Of a stretch of DNA of 64,000 nucleotides, positions 1 to 18,954 are shown in pieces. The notes below the pieces were generated by a model that was not told where the DNA came from, ran no database searches, and saw only the letters and a program-made list of their open reading frames with translations. The translations under genes were made by a program, and so were the position numbers. The DNA comes from Kangsaoukella pontilimi. GTDB lineage: Bacteria > Pseudomonadota > Alphaproteobacteria > Rhodobacterales > Rhodobacteraceae. Where the stretch lies: positions 1 through 64,000 of the forward strand of contig NZ_WUPT01000004.1 of assembly GCF_009830125.1 (NCBI RefSeq). The letters run 5' to 3'. Position 1 is the first letter of the stretch; every line of letters begins with the position of its first letter.

Positions 1-2283
<2,283 letters not shown>

Positions 2284-2305
2284 CGGGGCTGCTCCTGAAA
2301 CTCTG

Positions 2306-2776
2306 TTACCAGCGGTAGTGGCTGAACGCCTTGTTGGCGTCGGCCATCTTGTGCGTGTCTTCGCGCTTCTTCACGGCCGAGCCGCGACCGTTGACGGCAT
2401 CGGCAAGCTCACCGGCGAGGCGTTCTTCCATGGTGTTCTCGTTGCGGTTCTTGGCGGCGGCGATGAGCCAGCGGATCGCCAGAGCCTCGCGGCGCTCGGG
2501 GCGCACTTCGACCGGAACCTGGTAAGTCGCACCACCAACACGGCGAGAGCGGACCTCGACCGACGGTTTGATGTTGTCGAGGCTCTCGTGGAACACTTCG
2601 AGCGGCGACTTCTTGAGACGGCTCTCGACCCGGTCGAACGCATTGTACACGATGCGCTCGGCGACGGATTTCTTGCCGTCGACCATCAGGTTGTTCATGA
2701 ACTTCGTCAGAACCCGGTCGCCATATTTGGCGTCGGGCAGGACTTCGCGCTTCTCGGCGGCGTGACGACGGGACAT
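2306..2776 (-). CDS. rpsG: 30S ribosomal protein S7
   Basis: S7 is a primary 16S rRNA binding protein that organises the head of the 30S subunit. The 156-residue length is standard and the sequence is typical S7 throughout (N-terminal [15 protein letters not shown], central [16 protein letters not shown], and SHYRW at the C-terminus). The ATG is preceded by a purine-rich GAGGAAG. It lies 12 nt downstream of rpsL and 22 nt upstream of fusA on the same strand. In E. coli S7 is the translational repressor of this operon; whether the short rpsL-rpsG gap allows the same here cannot be told from sequence. Confidence 0.98.
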   Translation of the reverse strand: MSRRHAAEKREVLPDAKYGDRVLTKFMNNLMVDGKKSVAERIVYNAFDRVESRLKKSPLEVFHESLDNIKPSVEVRSRRVGGATYQVPVEVRPERREALAIRWLIAAAKNRNENTMEERLAGELADAVNGRGSAVKKREDTHKMADANKAFSHYRW

Positions 2777-2788
2777 CGGTTCTTCCTC

Positions 2789-3160
2789 TTACTTCGGACG
2801 CTTGGCGCCGTATTTCGAACGACGCTGCTTACGGTCTTTGACGCCTTGGGTGTCAAGAACACCGCGAAGGATGTGATAACGGACGCCTGGAAGGTCTTTC
2901 ACACGGCCGCCACGGATCAGGACCACCGAGTGCTCCTGAAGGTTGTGGCTTTCACCGGGGATGTAGCTGATCACCTCGAACCCATTGGTCAGGCGCACCT
3001 TGGCAACCTTCCGCATGGCCGAGTTCGGCTTCTTCGGCGTCGTGGTATAGACGCGTGTGCAAACGCCACGCTTCTGAGGGCACCCTTCAAGGTGCAGCGA
3101 CTTGGAGCGTTTGACTTTCGGCTGCCGGGGCTTCCGGATCAGCTGTTGGATCGTGGGCAT
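2789..3160 (-). CDS. rpsL: 30S ribosomal protein S12
   Basis: S12 lies near the decoding centre of the 30S subunit. The start is the ATG at 3160-3158 ([13 protein letters not shown]), giving the standard 123 residues; the reading frame stays open far upstream, but nothing there resembles a protein. The motif TPKKPNSA keeps lysine 43 and [10 protein letters not shown] keeps lysine 88, the two positions commonly changed in streptomycin-resistant strains, so a wild-type, streptomycin-sensitive S12 is inferred. It is the first gene of the str operon, after a leader of roughly 220 nt from the promoter at 3389-3417. Confidence 0.98.
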   Translation of the reverse strand: MPTIQQLIRKPRQPKVKRSKSLHLEGCPQKRGVCTRVYTTTPKKPNSAMRKVAKVRLTNGFEVISYIPGESHNLQEHSVVLIRGGRVKDLPGVRYHILRGVLDTQGVKDRKQRRSKYGAKRPK

Positions 3161-3388
3161 TGGGTCTCGTTCCCCGTGTTGCAACACTTCATTTCGTGGG
3201 GCGCGCGCACCCCGGTTCGGCTTTCGCGTTATCGTGCGTCCACGAAAACGCATTGAACCGCAGCGCTCCCGATTTCGGGGAACACGCGGTGGGTATCCAG
3301 AGGATCGGGGCCAATCGGCCCGGATCGTGACCACTTCAGTTCTGTAAAAGGCTGGACCGGCACTGACGCCGATCGCCCGAGTTCGCGC

Positions 3389-3417
3389 CGTATAGAGGGA
3401 GTCGGAATCGCTGTCAA
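3389..3417 (-). promoter_or_regulatory. Promoter of the str operon (rpsL-rpsG-fusA-tuf)
   Basis: On the minus strand TTGACA (3417-3412) is followed after exactly 17 nt by TATACG (3394-3389), a near-consensus housekeeping promoter. Transcription would start near 3382, leaving about 220 nt of untranslated leader before rpsL. It lies just downstream of the EamA gene stop codon at 3433. Confidence 0.75.
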
Positions 3418-3432
3418 CAGCCGCCGGCGCTG

Positions 3433-4323
3433 TTAGGTGGCGCTCTGCCTGCCCGGCCCGGGACCACGCGCCTGACGCTCGCGCCAGAGGGTGAAAAGCC
3501 CGGTCGCCACGATCAGCGCGGCACCTGCCATGGTCACGCGGTCCGGCCAGTCGCCGAAGACCAGATAGCCCAGTATCAGGGCCACCAGAAGCGCGCTGTA
3601 GCGAAACTGCGTGACCACGCCGATTTCGCCCCGCCGCATCGCCATGACCGAGGCCAGATAACCGATGATGATCGCCCCCACGGACCCTGCCATCCAGAAC
3701 CAGTCGCGGGGGACCATGGGCACCCAATCGGTGCCAAGTGCGCCCGCCGCGGCAAAGGCCAGCACCGCGCAGGAGGTGAGGAATGCGACTGACACCGAAG
3801 GGACAGCCGCCGACAGCCGCCGCGCCGCCAGATCGCGCACCGTGACGCAGGCCACCGCCAGGAGAGCGTAGACCGAATACAGGCTGAACCCCTCCGTTCC
3901 CGGCCGCACGATCAGCATGACGCCGGCAAATCCGATCCCGATGGCGACGAAGCGGCGCCATCCCACCGGCTCGCGCAGGAATAGCGCCGCGGCCAGCGTC
4001 ACCGTGAGCGGCAAGGCCTGAATGATCGCGGTCAGGTTCGCCAGCGGCAGATGGAAGAGCGCATTGATAAACGCCGCCGCCGCCCCGATCTCTGCCACGC
4101 TCCGCAGTCCGACCAGCGCAAGGTCGGACCGGGCATAGCGATAGCGGAAATGCCCGGTGACCATGAGCAACACGCCCAGAAACGCAACTGTGCCGAGGCT
4201 TCTGAGAAGGAGTATCTGAAAGAAAGGCAGATGAGTGCCCATCAGCTTCACGAACGTATCGTTGATGGCGAAGGCCGCCATCGAGAGCGACATCAGAATT
4301 GCGCCTTGGGTATTCGGTGTCAT
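3433..4323 (-). CDS. DMT-superfamily (EamA) transporter
   Basis: A 296-residue integral membrane protein with about ten hydrophobic segments arranged as two repeated EamA halves. Landmarks are the first helix (residues about 8-27), the inter-repeat stretch around [21 protein letters not shown], and the equivalent second-half motif ending [19 protein letters not shown]. The family exports or exchanges small metabolites, but the substrate cannot be predicted. The gene ends just upstream of the str promoter and is transcribed away from the LysE gene at 4551. No convincing Shine-Dalgarno sequence is seen before the ATG at 4323, so the start is less certain than the frame. Confidence 0.85.
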   Translation of the reverse strand: MTPNTQGAILMSLSMAAFAINDTFVKLMGTHLPFFQILLLRSLGTVAFLGVLLMVTGHFRYRYARSDLALVGLRSVAEIGAAAAFINALFHLPLANLTAIIQALPLTVTLAAALFLREPVGWRRFVAIGIGFAGVMLIVRPGTEGFSLYSVYALLAVACVTVRDLAARRLSAAVPSVSVAFLTSCAVLAFAAAGALGTDWVPMVPRDWFWMAGSVGAIIIGYLASVMAMRRGEIGVVTQFRYSALLVALILGYLVFGDWPDRVTMAGAALIVATGLFTLWRERQARGPGPGRQSAT

Positions 4324-4480
4324 GGGGGTGGTTCAGGAACGACGAGGGCCGGGCTTGACCTTGCTCTCCAATACGCGGCGGACCGGACAGAGACAATGGA
4401 GGCCTTTGGGAACCTGACCGCATGAATGCCATGTTGCGGCGCTGCGCGGCTTTGCGAAATTGGGAGCGCAATGGGTTTAA

Positions 4481-4497
4481 ACGTTGCCAAGTAACGT
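4481..4497. promoter_or_regulatory. Short inverted repeat in the EamA-LysE divergent region
   Basis: ACGTT, 7 nt, AACGT form a perfect 5+5 bp dyad 53 nt upstream of the LysE start, in an A/T-richer stretch of the 227-nt divergent spacer. It may be an operator for the exporter, since LysE-family genes are often controlled by LysR- or Lrp-type regulators. No regulator gene is adjacent and no clear -35/-10 pair is seen. Confidence 0.25.
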
Positions 4498-4550
4498 GTT
4501 TTCATGAAGCCGCATGCTTAATGAATTTCATAGAAAAGGACGCACCTGAA

Positions 4551-5186
4551 ATGGCTTTGGACGCGTGGCTCCTGTTTTCCCTGGCAATTCTGGTTGCATC
4601 GATCTCACCCGGTCCGAATGTTCTCGTCGTTATTGTCAATTCCGCCAGGCACGGGTTGCGCGGCGCTTTCTGGACGATCTTTGGCAATCTGACCTGTTTG
4701 TTCGGTGTGGCGCTTTTGGCCTCGGTCGGCGTAGGCGCCATGATCGCAACAGCGCCGACCGCATACGCCGTCATGAAGCTGGCTGGTGGGCTCTATCTTG
4801 CATGGCTGGGCTTCAAGATCCTGCGAAACTCGTTTGGACCGATGCAGGAATTGAAGATGGATCAGCGGACATCCGAAGGCCGGAATGTCGCGAAATCCAC
4901 GCTGTTTCTCGAGGCGGTCGCGATTTCGGCCAGCAATCCCAAGTCGATACTGTTTCTGTCCGCTGTCTTTCCCCAGTTTCTGGATACGTCCAATCCTGTC
5001 GCTCCGCAGTTCTGCGTGATGTTCGCCACGATCATTGCCATCGTAACCGTCATTCACGGTGGCTATGCGTTCCTGGCGGTGTCGCTGAGCCAAAGGCCGG
5101 TGAGTGTCGCGCTACGGCGGTGGCTGGCGCGCCTGACTGGTACGACGTTCATCGGGCTGGGCGCTGGCGTCGCTTTCTCCAGATAG
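4551..5186 (+). CDS. LysE/RhtB-family amino-acid exporter
   Basis: A 211-residue inner-membrane protein of the LysE/RhtB family, which exports amino acids or related small molecules. The family signature follows the first helix: SISPGPNVLVVIVNSARHG (residues about 17-35). Further helices surround GGLYLAWLGFKILR and the NPKSILFLSAVFPQFL motif. The frame is open from 4422, but the ATG at 4551 (MALDAWLLFSL) is chosen because it starts exactly where the family does and has AAAGGA about 11 nt upstream. It is transcribed convergently with rpoC. The substrate is unknown. Confidence 0.88.
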   Translation: MALDAWLLFSLAILVASISPGPNVLVVIVNSARHGLRGAFWTIFGNLTCLFGVALLASVGVGAMIATAPTAYAVMKLAGGLYLAWLGFKILRNSFGPMQELKMDQRTSEGRNVAKSTLFLEAVAISASNPKSILFLSAVFPQFLDTSNPVAPQFCVMFATIIAIVTVIHGGYAFLAVSLSQRPVSVALRRWLARLTGTTFIGLGAGVAFSR

Positions 5187-5240
5187 AGATCCTCGCGTCC
5201 CTCGAGGCAACTTCACGCTATCCTCCCTGCCCCGCAAAGA

Positions 5241-5266
5241 AAAAGCCCCGCCGAAGCGGGGCTTTT
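5241..5266 (-). terminator. Rho-independent terminator of the rpoBC operon
   Basis: AAAAGCCCCGC, loop CGAA, GCGGGGCTTTT: an 11-bp stem. Read on the minus strand it is followed by a T-rich run (TTTTTCTTT) and lies 22 nt past the rpoC stop codon. Flanking A/T runs on both sides mean it could also stop transcripts arriving from the LysE gene. Confidence 0.9.
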
Positions 5267-5288
5267 CAGTTCTTCAGGCGACGTGGGG

Positions 5289-9524
<4,236 letters not shown>

Positions 9525-9571
9525 CTTGCGTCCTTAAATCTGAGGGAAAGTGAGAAGGGCGATGACCGCCC

Positions 9572-13708
<4,137 letters not shown>

Positions 13709-13886
13709 GCTCAATAGCACCTTTCATCGTTCAGGGGCGCATCCGCGGTCGGGGGCCGCGATACGCCCGAGAAACAGGGGGAACCCGACAATACCTGAAC
13801 GCCGTCCCACCGGCGCCCGCCCGTTCGGGTTCCGCGCCTTAGGAAATGCGGTATCCGTAACCGCCCTTCCTGAGACGCGGAAAGCC

Positions 13887-13906
13887 GGACCCGATTTTTC
13901 GGGTCC
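13887..13906 (-). promoter_or_regulatory. Stem-loop in the rplL-rpoB spacer (candidate attenuator)
   Basis: GGACCCGA, TTTT, TCGGGTCC is a perfect 8-bp stem in the 237-nt spacer. A second GC hairpin (13926-13941, GGCGGC/GCCGCC) lies just after the rplL stop. Neither is followed on the minus strand by a strong T-run, so partial attenuation or mRNA processing between the ribosomal and polymerase genes, as in E. coli, is more likely than full termination. The rest of the spacer holds no gene that I can see. Confidence 0.45.
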
Positions 13907-13945
13907 AGCCATCGCTTTGCGTTAGGCGGCAGACGCCGCCCGGCA

Positions 13946-14326
13946 TTACTTGAGCTCGACTTCGGCGCCAGCCGCTTCGAGCTTGGACTTGATGTCCTCT
14001 GCCTCGGCCTTGTCGACGCCTTCCTTGACGGCTTTGCCGCCGGCTTCGACAAGGTCCTTGGCTTCTTTCAGACCAAGACCGGTGATCGCGCGAACTTCCT
14101 TGATCACGTTGATCTTCTGGGCACCGGCCGACTTGAGGATGACGTCGAATTCCGACTTTTCCTCTTCGGCAGCACCGCCGGCGTCGCCGGCAGGACCGGC
14201 CATCATGACCGCGCCACCAGCGGCGGGCTCGATACCGTATTCGTCCTTCAGGATGGTTTTCAGTTCCTGGGCTTCGAGAAGCGTGAGGTTCACGATCTCT
14301 TCAGCAAGTTTCTTCAGATCAGCCAT
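13946..14326 (-). CDS. rplL: 50S ribosomal protein L7/L12
   Basis: L7/L12 is the dimeric stalk protein that recruits translational GTPases. The 126 residues comprise an N-terminal dimerisation helix region ([20 protein letters not shown]), a flexible Ala/Gly-rich hinge (about residues 38-55) and the C-terminal factor-binding domain with [19 protein letters not shown]. It lies 66 nt downstream of rplJ on the same strand, the usual rplJL arrangement. Confidence 0.98.
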   Translation of the reverse strand: MADLKKLAEEIVNLTLLEAQELKTILKDEYGIEPAAGGAVMMAGPAGDAGGAAEEEKSEFDVILKSAGAQKINVIKEVRAITGLGLKEAKDLVEAGGKAVKEGVDKAEAEDIKSKLEAAGAEVELK

Positions 14327-14392
14327 TTCTGTCTTCCGTTTCCTAAGATGTGTTCCAACGCAGCGGTTTCAACCCCACGCAGGTCCATAGGT

Positions 14393-14911
14393 TCACGCGG
14401 CTTCCGCGCGTTCCTCGATTGTCGAAAGGATGCTCGCGATGTTCGAAGCGGGCGCGCCAACGGCCCCGGCGATGTTCGAAGCAGGTGCACCGATCTGCGC
14501 CACGATCGAAGCGATAAGCTCCTCGCGCGACGGCATGTCGGCAACTGCCTTGACACCAGCCTGGTCCAGCGCCGTATCACCCATTGCGCCGCCGAGGATG
14601 ACCAGCTTCTGGTTGTCCTTGGCGTATTTGTCGACGACCCGTGCCGCAGCGGTCGGATCCTCGGAATAGGCGAGTACGGTCATGCCCGTCAGCAGGTCCC
14701 CGAGGCTTTCGTTCGGTTTTCCCTGAAGGGCGATTTTGGCGAGCTTGTTCTTGGCAACGCGAACGGACCCGCCCGCTTCACGCATGCGTGCGCGCAGGTC
14801 CTGCATCTCGGCAACCGTGAGACCTGCGTAGTGGGCAACGACCACAACGCCAGAGCTTTCGAAGATCTGGCCGAGTTCCTCGACCACTTTCTCTTTCTGG
14901 GCTCTATCCAC
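14393..14911 (-). CDS. rplJ: 50S ribosomal protein L10
   Basis: L10 anchors L7/L12 dimers to the ribosomal stalk base. The start is a GTG at 14911-14909 (encoding [17 protein letters not shown]), giving the standard 172 residues; a GGAG lies 8 nt upstream, and codons further upstream in this open frame do not resemble L10. The C-terminus carries a duplicated [22 protein letters not shown] segment before the helical tail that binds L7/L12. It is the first gene of the rplJL-rpoBC operon in this window. L10-L12 typically represses its own translation through the mRNA leader. Confidence 0.97.
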   Translation of the reverse strand: MDRAQKEKVVEELGQIFESSGVVVVAHYAGLTVAEMQDLRARMREAGGSVRVAKNKLAKIALQGKPNESLGDLLTGMTVLAYSEDPTAAARVVDKYAKDNQKLVILGGAMGDTALDQAGVKAVADMPSREELIASIVAQIGAPASNIAGAVGAPASNIASILSTIEERAEAA

Positions 14912-15140
14912 AGTTTCACTCCAAGTTTGGAGGGCATGACCCTCCGGCTCTACAAGGGCATGGCCTGGGCCATACCCACTGGTCCGTACGGGTCCGTCAA
15001 AATCGCGCTTCAGCCTGGCTGAATGCGGTATTCTCTGTTCCCGTCTCGGGCAGGAATTATGGGCATCCGGTTCGATACCCACCCGCCGTCTTGGACGAAT
15101 CGTCAAGGGGAAGCGCAGCACGCCTCCCCTCGACGCGCGC
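14912..15140 (-). ncRNA. Candidate L10 autoregulatory leader of rplJ
   Basis: This untranslated stretch upstream of the rplJ GTG is part of the only gap over 300 nt in the window (14912-15277). Read on the minus strand it contains several short stems: CCCG-AGA-CGGG, TTCAGCC-A-GGCTGAA and GGTCC/GGACC pairs around CGTACG. Position and structure fit the leader that binds L10-L12 in other bacteria. I cannot confirm the L10 kink-turn consensus by eye. No coding potential is seen. Confidence 0.4.
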
Positions 15141-15169
15141 TCTCTAGAGGGAATCGCAGGGAATGTGAA
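15141..15169 (-). promoter_or_regulatory. Possible promoter of rplJL-rpoBC
   Basis: On the minus strand TTCACA (15169-15164), 17 nt, TAGAGA (15146-15141). The -35 matches 5/6 and the -10 about 3/6. Transcription from here would give a leader of about 220 nt, similar to the str operon. The weak -10 makes this a tentative call. Confidence 0.3.
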
Positions 15170-15277
15170 CCCCTGAGTTGAAGAAAACGTCGCAGCCGAA
15201 AGCAGATGGGGGCTGGCCCGTCTCCAGGCAGAGACTAAATGTCCGGGGAATACCGCGAACAGAAAGGACGCGAAGAC

Positions 15278-15652
15278 ATGAAAACCGCCGAGACCTACCT
15301 GGCCGAAGCCAATGACGTCGTTCCCAACATCACCCCCGAAGAGGGTATCGCCAAGCACGAAGCCGGCGACAGCGTCTTCATCGACGTGCGCGACAGCGGC
15401 GATATCGCCAAGAGCGGCACGATTGCCGGCGCCGAGCGTATTCCGCGCGGCTTCATCGAGTTCGCGGCGGATCCCGCGACCAAGTTTCACAACCCCGCCC
15501 TCGAGAAAGACGCCGACATCGTGCTGATCTGCGGCGCGGGCGGCCAGGCCGCGCTGGCCGGCAAGACACTTCGCGAGATGGGATACCGCAATGTCTCGAA
15601 CGTGGGCGGTTTCTCGTCCTGGAAAGACGCGGGCGGCCCCGTCGAAGACTAA
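15278..15652 (+). CDS. Rhodanese-like domain protein
   Basis: A 124-residue single-domain rhodanese, a family that transfers sulfane sulfur through an active-site cysteine persulfide. The predicted catalytic loop is CGAGGQAA with Cys85, preceded by the FIDVRDSGD motif (residues 34-42) characteristic of the fold. The ATG at 15278 ([10 protein letters not shown]) is preferred over an in-frame ATG at 15239 because AAAGGA lies 12 nt upstream and homology to the fold starts here. It diverges from rplJ and precedes the molybdenum-cofactor operon, where sulfur transfer is also needed (FdhD), though a functional link is only inference. Confidence 0.85.
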   Translation: MKTAETYLAEANDVVPNITPEEGIAKHEAGDSVFIDVRDSGDIAKSGTIAGAERIPRGFIEFAADPATKFHNPALEKDADIVLICGAGGQAALAGKTLREMGYRNVSNVGGFSSWKDAGGPVED

Positions 15653-15670
15653 TTCGTCTACCCTTGATTT

Positions 15671-15747
15671 CGGACGCTGAAGCGTCCGACCGGCTGGAGG
15701 GGCGCCGCCCCTCCAGACCTCCCCGGAGTATTTCCGAACAGAAGAAA
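15671..15747 (+). repeat. Composite palindromic intergenic repeat, family 1, copy A
   Basis: Two hairpins, CGGACGC-TGAA-GCGTCCG (15671-15688) and CTGGAGGGGC-GCC-GCCCCTCCAG (15694-15716), are followed by a tail (15724-15747) reading CGGAGTATTTCCGAACAGAA. The same hairpin-hairpin-tail layout recurs at 26638, 30974 and 58547. It lies between the rhodanese stop and the 3' end of moeA, so it may also act as a terminator for converging transcripts. Confidence 0.75.
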
Positions 15748-15756
15748 TCCGAGACG

Positions 15757-17019
15757 TCAGCGGAAGCTGGCGTAAGGGATGTAGCGCACGGGGTCGCCCG
15801 GCCTGATATGCGTGGGTCCGTCCCCGATCTCGACCAGTCCGTCAGCCCAGGCGAGACCCGAGATTCGGCCCGATCCTTCGGACCGGAACACTTCCGCATG
15901 GCCGTCCGCGTCGATCCGGGCGCGGAGGTATTCCCGGCGCCCCGGCTTTTTTCGTTTCTCGAAAGCGGCGGGCACGATGAAGCCCTGAGGCCGTTTCCAT
16001 CCCTCGCCCGCCATCAGGCCGAGCGCGGGCCGGGCGAAGATCATCGTACAGACGAGCGAGGCAACCGGATTGCCCGGCAGTGCGAAGACCGGCCGGCCCT
16101 GCCAGACGCCCAGTGCCAGCGGCCGTCCCGGTTTGAGCGCAATGCGCCAGTCGGCGCGGCTGCCGGTCTCGCCCAGTAGCGCTGAGACGTGGTCCTCGTC
16201 ACCCGCCGAGGCACCGCCCGAGGTCAGGATCACGTCGGCACGGGTGGCGGCCTCGTCCAGACGTGTGGCCAGGGCGGCGCGGTCGTCCCGAACGTGTCGG
16301 AGGTCCACCGCCTCAAAACGCCAGTCCCGAAGGAGCGACAGAAGCATCGGGCGGTTGGCGTCGTAGGTCCGGCCCGGGTCCGTTGAAGCGCCGCTTTCGA
16401 CGATCTCGTCGCCGGTCGACAGTACGCCCACGCGGAGACGGTCGAACACCGTTACTTCGGACGCGCCTACCGCAGAAAGCAAGGCCAGTTCCGCCGGACC
16501 GAGGCGTTTACCCGCAGCCAGAGCGACGTCTCCTGCGGCAACGTCCTCGCCCGCCTTACGCGTGTTTGCGCCCGCCTTGATCGGACCCTGAAAGGCGATG
16601 TCCTTGCCGTCCGTGGTCACGTCCTCTTCCAGCACCACGGTATCGACACCTTGCGGCAGGATCGCTCCGGTAAGGATGCGCAGCGCATGCCCCTCTGGCA
16701 CGGTACCAGGAAACGCTGCGCCTGCGGCAGCGCGACCCTCCGCGAGAGGCAATGTCTGTGGACCGTCGCCCGTCGACAGAGCCGCGAACCCGTAGCCATC
16801 CACGGCGGAATTGGCGGCGGGAGGGTTCGACCGGCGGGCGATCGCGTCTTCGGCAAGGATGAAGCCCTCAGCCCCGGCGAGGGGGCGCACGTTGCTCGCG
16901 ACGCGGCAGTCGAGCGATGCGCGGAGCCGGTCGAGCGCGTCATCCACCGGGGTCCAGTCGACACCGGGCGGCAGCGCGAAACAGTCGTTCTTCAGGGGCG
17001 GCGGGGTCAGGCCGGACAT
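15757..17019 (-). CDS. moeA: Molybdopterin molybdenumtransferase MoeA
   Basis: MoeA inserts molybdate into adenylylated molybdopterin to make molybdenum cofactor in the cytosol. The 420-residue protein has the family motifs NSAVDGYGF (residues 70-78), STGDEIVE, the MPT-binding [12 protein letters not shown] and PGNPVASLV. The start ATG at 17019 is chosen because GGAGGCAC sits just upstream and upstream codons are unrelated. It overlaps the end of the DUF429-like gene by 13 nt, implying translational coupling. It is the last gene of the fdhD-to-moeA operon. Confidence 0.95.
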   Translation of the reverse strand: MSGLTPPPLKNDCFALPPGVDWTPVDDALDRLRASLDCRVASNVRPLAGAEGFILAEDAIARRSNPPAANSAVDGYGFAALSTGDGPQTLPLAEGRAAAGAAFPGTVPEGHALRILTGAILPQGVDTVVLEEDVTTDGKDIAFQGPIKAGANTRKAGEDVAAGDVALAAGKRLGPAELALLSAVGASEVTVFDRLRVGVLSTGDEIVESGASTDPGRTYDANRPMLLSLLRDWRFEAVDLRHVRDDRAALATRLDEAATRADVILTSGGASAGDEDHVSALLGETGSRADWRIALKPGRPLALGVWQGRPVFALPGNPVASLVCTMIFARPALGLMAGEGWKRPQGFIVPAAFEKRKKPGRREYLRARIDADGHAEVFRSEGSGRISGLAWADGLVEIGDGPTHIRPGDPVRYIPYASFR

Positions 17020-17861
17020 AGTGCCTCCGCCAGTTCCCTTTCGTGTCCGAGGCCCAGGATCCAGCCCTCGACCGGCGCATGGATGTCCAGCATTCTGCTC
17101 AGTCGATCGGGCGGCATCGCGGCGAATGCGCGCGACAGAAGATCGACCTGCGCCCGGTCCTTGATCGGGTCTTCCGCGGCACGGACTTCGCCCGCCAGAA
17201 GCGACGGCCACACCTCGACGAGGGCGACGGGTGCGCTCAACGGCTCAAACGGCCAGACCGCGACCCTGTCAGGGAACCGTGCGCGCAGACGGGAAAGAAA
17301 AGCGCAGCCCGTCATCACCTGACCACCCACGGCGCCAGCGCCGCCCATCTGCCAGCACGTGAAGGTACCCTTGGCATGGCTTTCGCAGCGGCGGCGCTCG
17401 GACATGCCGTGGTCCGGAGTGCGGTCGTGTTTGCGGCGTGGCAGGCCGGGGTGGTCGCGCGCAGTGCCGTTGAACCAGAACGGACCTATACCGGCAAATC
17501 TTGCATTCAGACGGGCGGCCAATGCGAAGCGGTCGTTGCCTTCCGGCGTGTCCACGAGGGTCTCGGCAAGAAAGTTCCACATGGACAATGGATCGTCCGA
17601 TCCGGTGACGGCGCGCGCGAAGCCCTCGGGATAGGCGAAAGGGAAGTCGAAGCCCAGAAGCAGACGTCGCCCTGCCTCTGTTTCGCGGTCGATCAGATCG
17701 GTCACCCAATTCCAGGCCACGTCGCGGTTCCGGAGATAGACAGGCTCCCGGCGTGTTCCAGCAATTACTGCACCGGCCCAAATCGCATCCTTGCGCGGAC
17801 GGCCTCCCGTGTCGTTCCCGGCCGACCAATCGACAATCACGAAACTATCCCAAGCGCTCAA
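17007..17861 (-). CDS. DUF429-like protein of the molybdenum-cofactor operon
   Basis: A 284-residue soluble protein of uncertain function. An RNase-H-like pattern is suggested by VIVDWSAGND near the N-terminus, LLGFDFPFAYP around residues 67-77, FWFNGTARDHPG and VEVWPSLLAGE near the C-terminus, which resembles DUF429 proteins (inference from motifs). It overlaps mobB by 4 nt upstream and moeA by 13 nt downstream, so it is translated with them, and it has presumably been kept for a role in cofactor synthesis or use. A nuclease role cannot be excluded. Confidence 0.55.
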   Translation of the reverse strand: MSAWDSFVIVDWSAGNDTGGRPRKDAIWAGAVIAGTRREPVYLRNRDVAWNWVTDLIDRETEAGRRLLLGFDFPFAYPEGFARAVTGSDDPLSMWNFLAETLVDTPEGNDRFALAARLNARFAGIGPFWFNGTARDHPGLPRRKHDRTPDHGMSERRRCESHAKGTFTCWQMGGAGAVGGQVMTGCAFLSRLRARFPDRVAVWPFEPLSAPVALVEVWPSLLAGEVRAAEDPIKDRAQVDLLSRAFAAMPPDRLSRMLDIHAPVEGWILGLGHERELAEALCPA

Positions 17862-18352
17862 AGCCCCAGCTCCTTGGCGATGAAATCGGCGATGGCTACG
17901 GTGTCGTTCAGATCGAAGGTTGGTCGGTCATCAGCCGCAGCACCGCTGTCGGATGCGATGGCGCGCACGGTCGGGTCGTCCGTGGCGATGAGCGGGTTTC
18001 CGGTCTCTGCGCGATGCGCCTCGACCTTGGGATGCTGGTCGCGCTTGTAGCCTTCGACGAGCACCAGATCGACGGGCGATAGCTTGGCCAGAAGCGTCTC
18101 GAGCGGCATCTCGGCTTCTTCGCGCAGTTCATGCATCAAGGCCCAACGCTTGCGGCTGGAGAGCAGCACTTCGGTCGCCCCGGCCTGCCGGTGGCGGTGG
18201 CTGTCCTTGCCGGGGTGGTCCACGTCAAACACGTGATGTGCGTGCTTGACCGTAGATACGGTCAGGCCACGGCCCGTGAATTCAGTGACAAGGCGCTCCA
18301 TCAGACCGGTCTTGCCGGAGTTTTTCCATCCGACGACTCCCCAGACCTTCAC
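17858..18352 (-). CDS. mobB: Molybdopterin-guanine dinucleotide biosynthesis protein MobB
   Basis: A 164-residue GTP-binding accessory protein for MobA. It has the P-loop GWKNSGKT at residues 8-15, the following VKHAHHVFDVDHPGKDS region, and the LVLVEGYKRD motif typical of MobB. It overlaps mobA and the DUF429-like gene by 4 nt on either side, a tightly coupled operon. MobB helps convert Mo-molybdopterin into the bis-MGD form used by formate dehydrogenases and related enzymes. Confidence 0.94.
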   Translation of the reverse strand: MKVWGVVGWKNSGKTGLMERLVTEFTGRGLTVSTVKHAHHVFDVDHPGKDSHRHRQAGATEVLLSSRKRWALMHELREEAEMPLETLLAKLSPVDLVLVEGYKRDQHPKVEAHRAETGNPLIATDDPTVRAIASDSGAAADDRPTFDLNDTVAIADFIAKELGL

Positions 18353-18954
18353 GTCTCATCCCCCAAGCAGCTCTCGGCCCGCTCCAGATCGTCGGGCGTG
18401 TTGACGTTGAAGAAGGGATCGACGCGCCCGACAGGGAAATCCGCGTAGGCGGTGCCGTGCCTGTCGGTCCAGAGGACGACCTTCCGAAGACCGTCGAGCA
18501 GCGATTGCCGAAGATCGTCGCGAAGCGCCACGGGCCAGAGGCCGAAGGTCGGGTGGCGGCCGTCTTCTGTCCGGGCAAGCGCGATGGGCCGCCCGTGCTC
18601 TTCGGCGGCGCGGATCAGGGCGGGGACGAGGTCGGCGGGAAAGAAGGGCGTATCGGCAGCGGCGGTGACGATGTGGCTGGCGCCCTGCCCCGCCGCCCAG
18701 TCGAGCCCCGCAAGGACACCGGCCAGCGGCCCGACATGACCTTCGATGGAGTCCGCGATGACCGGCAGACCGAGGTCGTCAAAACGGAACGGATCGCCAT
18801 TGGCGTTAAGCGCAAGGTCCGCCACCTGCGGCTCGAGCCGGGCGATCACGCGGTCGAGGATCGTGGCGTCGCCGAGCTTTAGGCGGCCCTTGTCGCCGCC
18901 GCCCATGCGGGTCGCGAGGCCGCCGGACAGAATGATGCCGAGGGGTTGTTTCAC
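18349..18954 (-). CDS. mobA: Molybdenum cofactor guanylyltransferase MobA
   Basis: MobA attaches GMP from GTP to Mo-molybdopterin. The 201-residue protein has the nucleotidyltransferase signature ILSGGLATRMGGGDKG (residues 8-23) and the metal-binding region TAAADTPFFP. The start is taken as GTG at 18954-18952, which forms a GTGA overlap with the stop of the upstream membrane-protein gene; the frame remains open upstream but does not resemble MobA there. The 3' end overlaps mobB by 4 nt. Confidence 0.94.
   Translation of the reverse strand: MKQPLGIILSGGLATRMGGGDKGRLKLGDATILDRVIARLEPQVADLALNANGDPFRFDDLGLPVIADSIEGHVGPLAGVLAGLDWAAGQGASHIVTAAADTPFFPADLVPALIRAAEEHGRPIALARTEDGRHPTFGLWPVALRDDLRQSLLDGLRKVVLWTDRHGTAYADFPVGRVDPFFNVNTPDDLERAESCLGDET

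Noticed and set aside
15101-15106. TTGACG on the minus strand upstream of rplJ as a -35 box
   Set aside because: The best -10-like GGGTAT is 20 nt away and poorly matched; the 15141-15169 pair has better spacing, though also weak.
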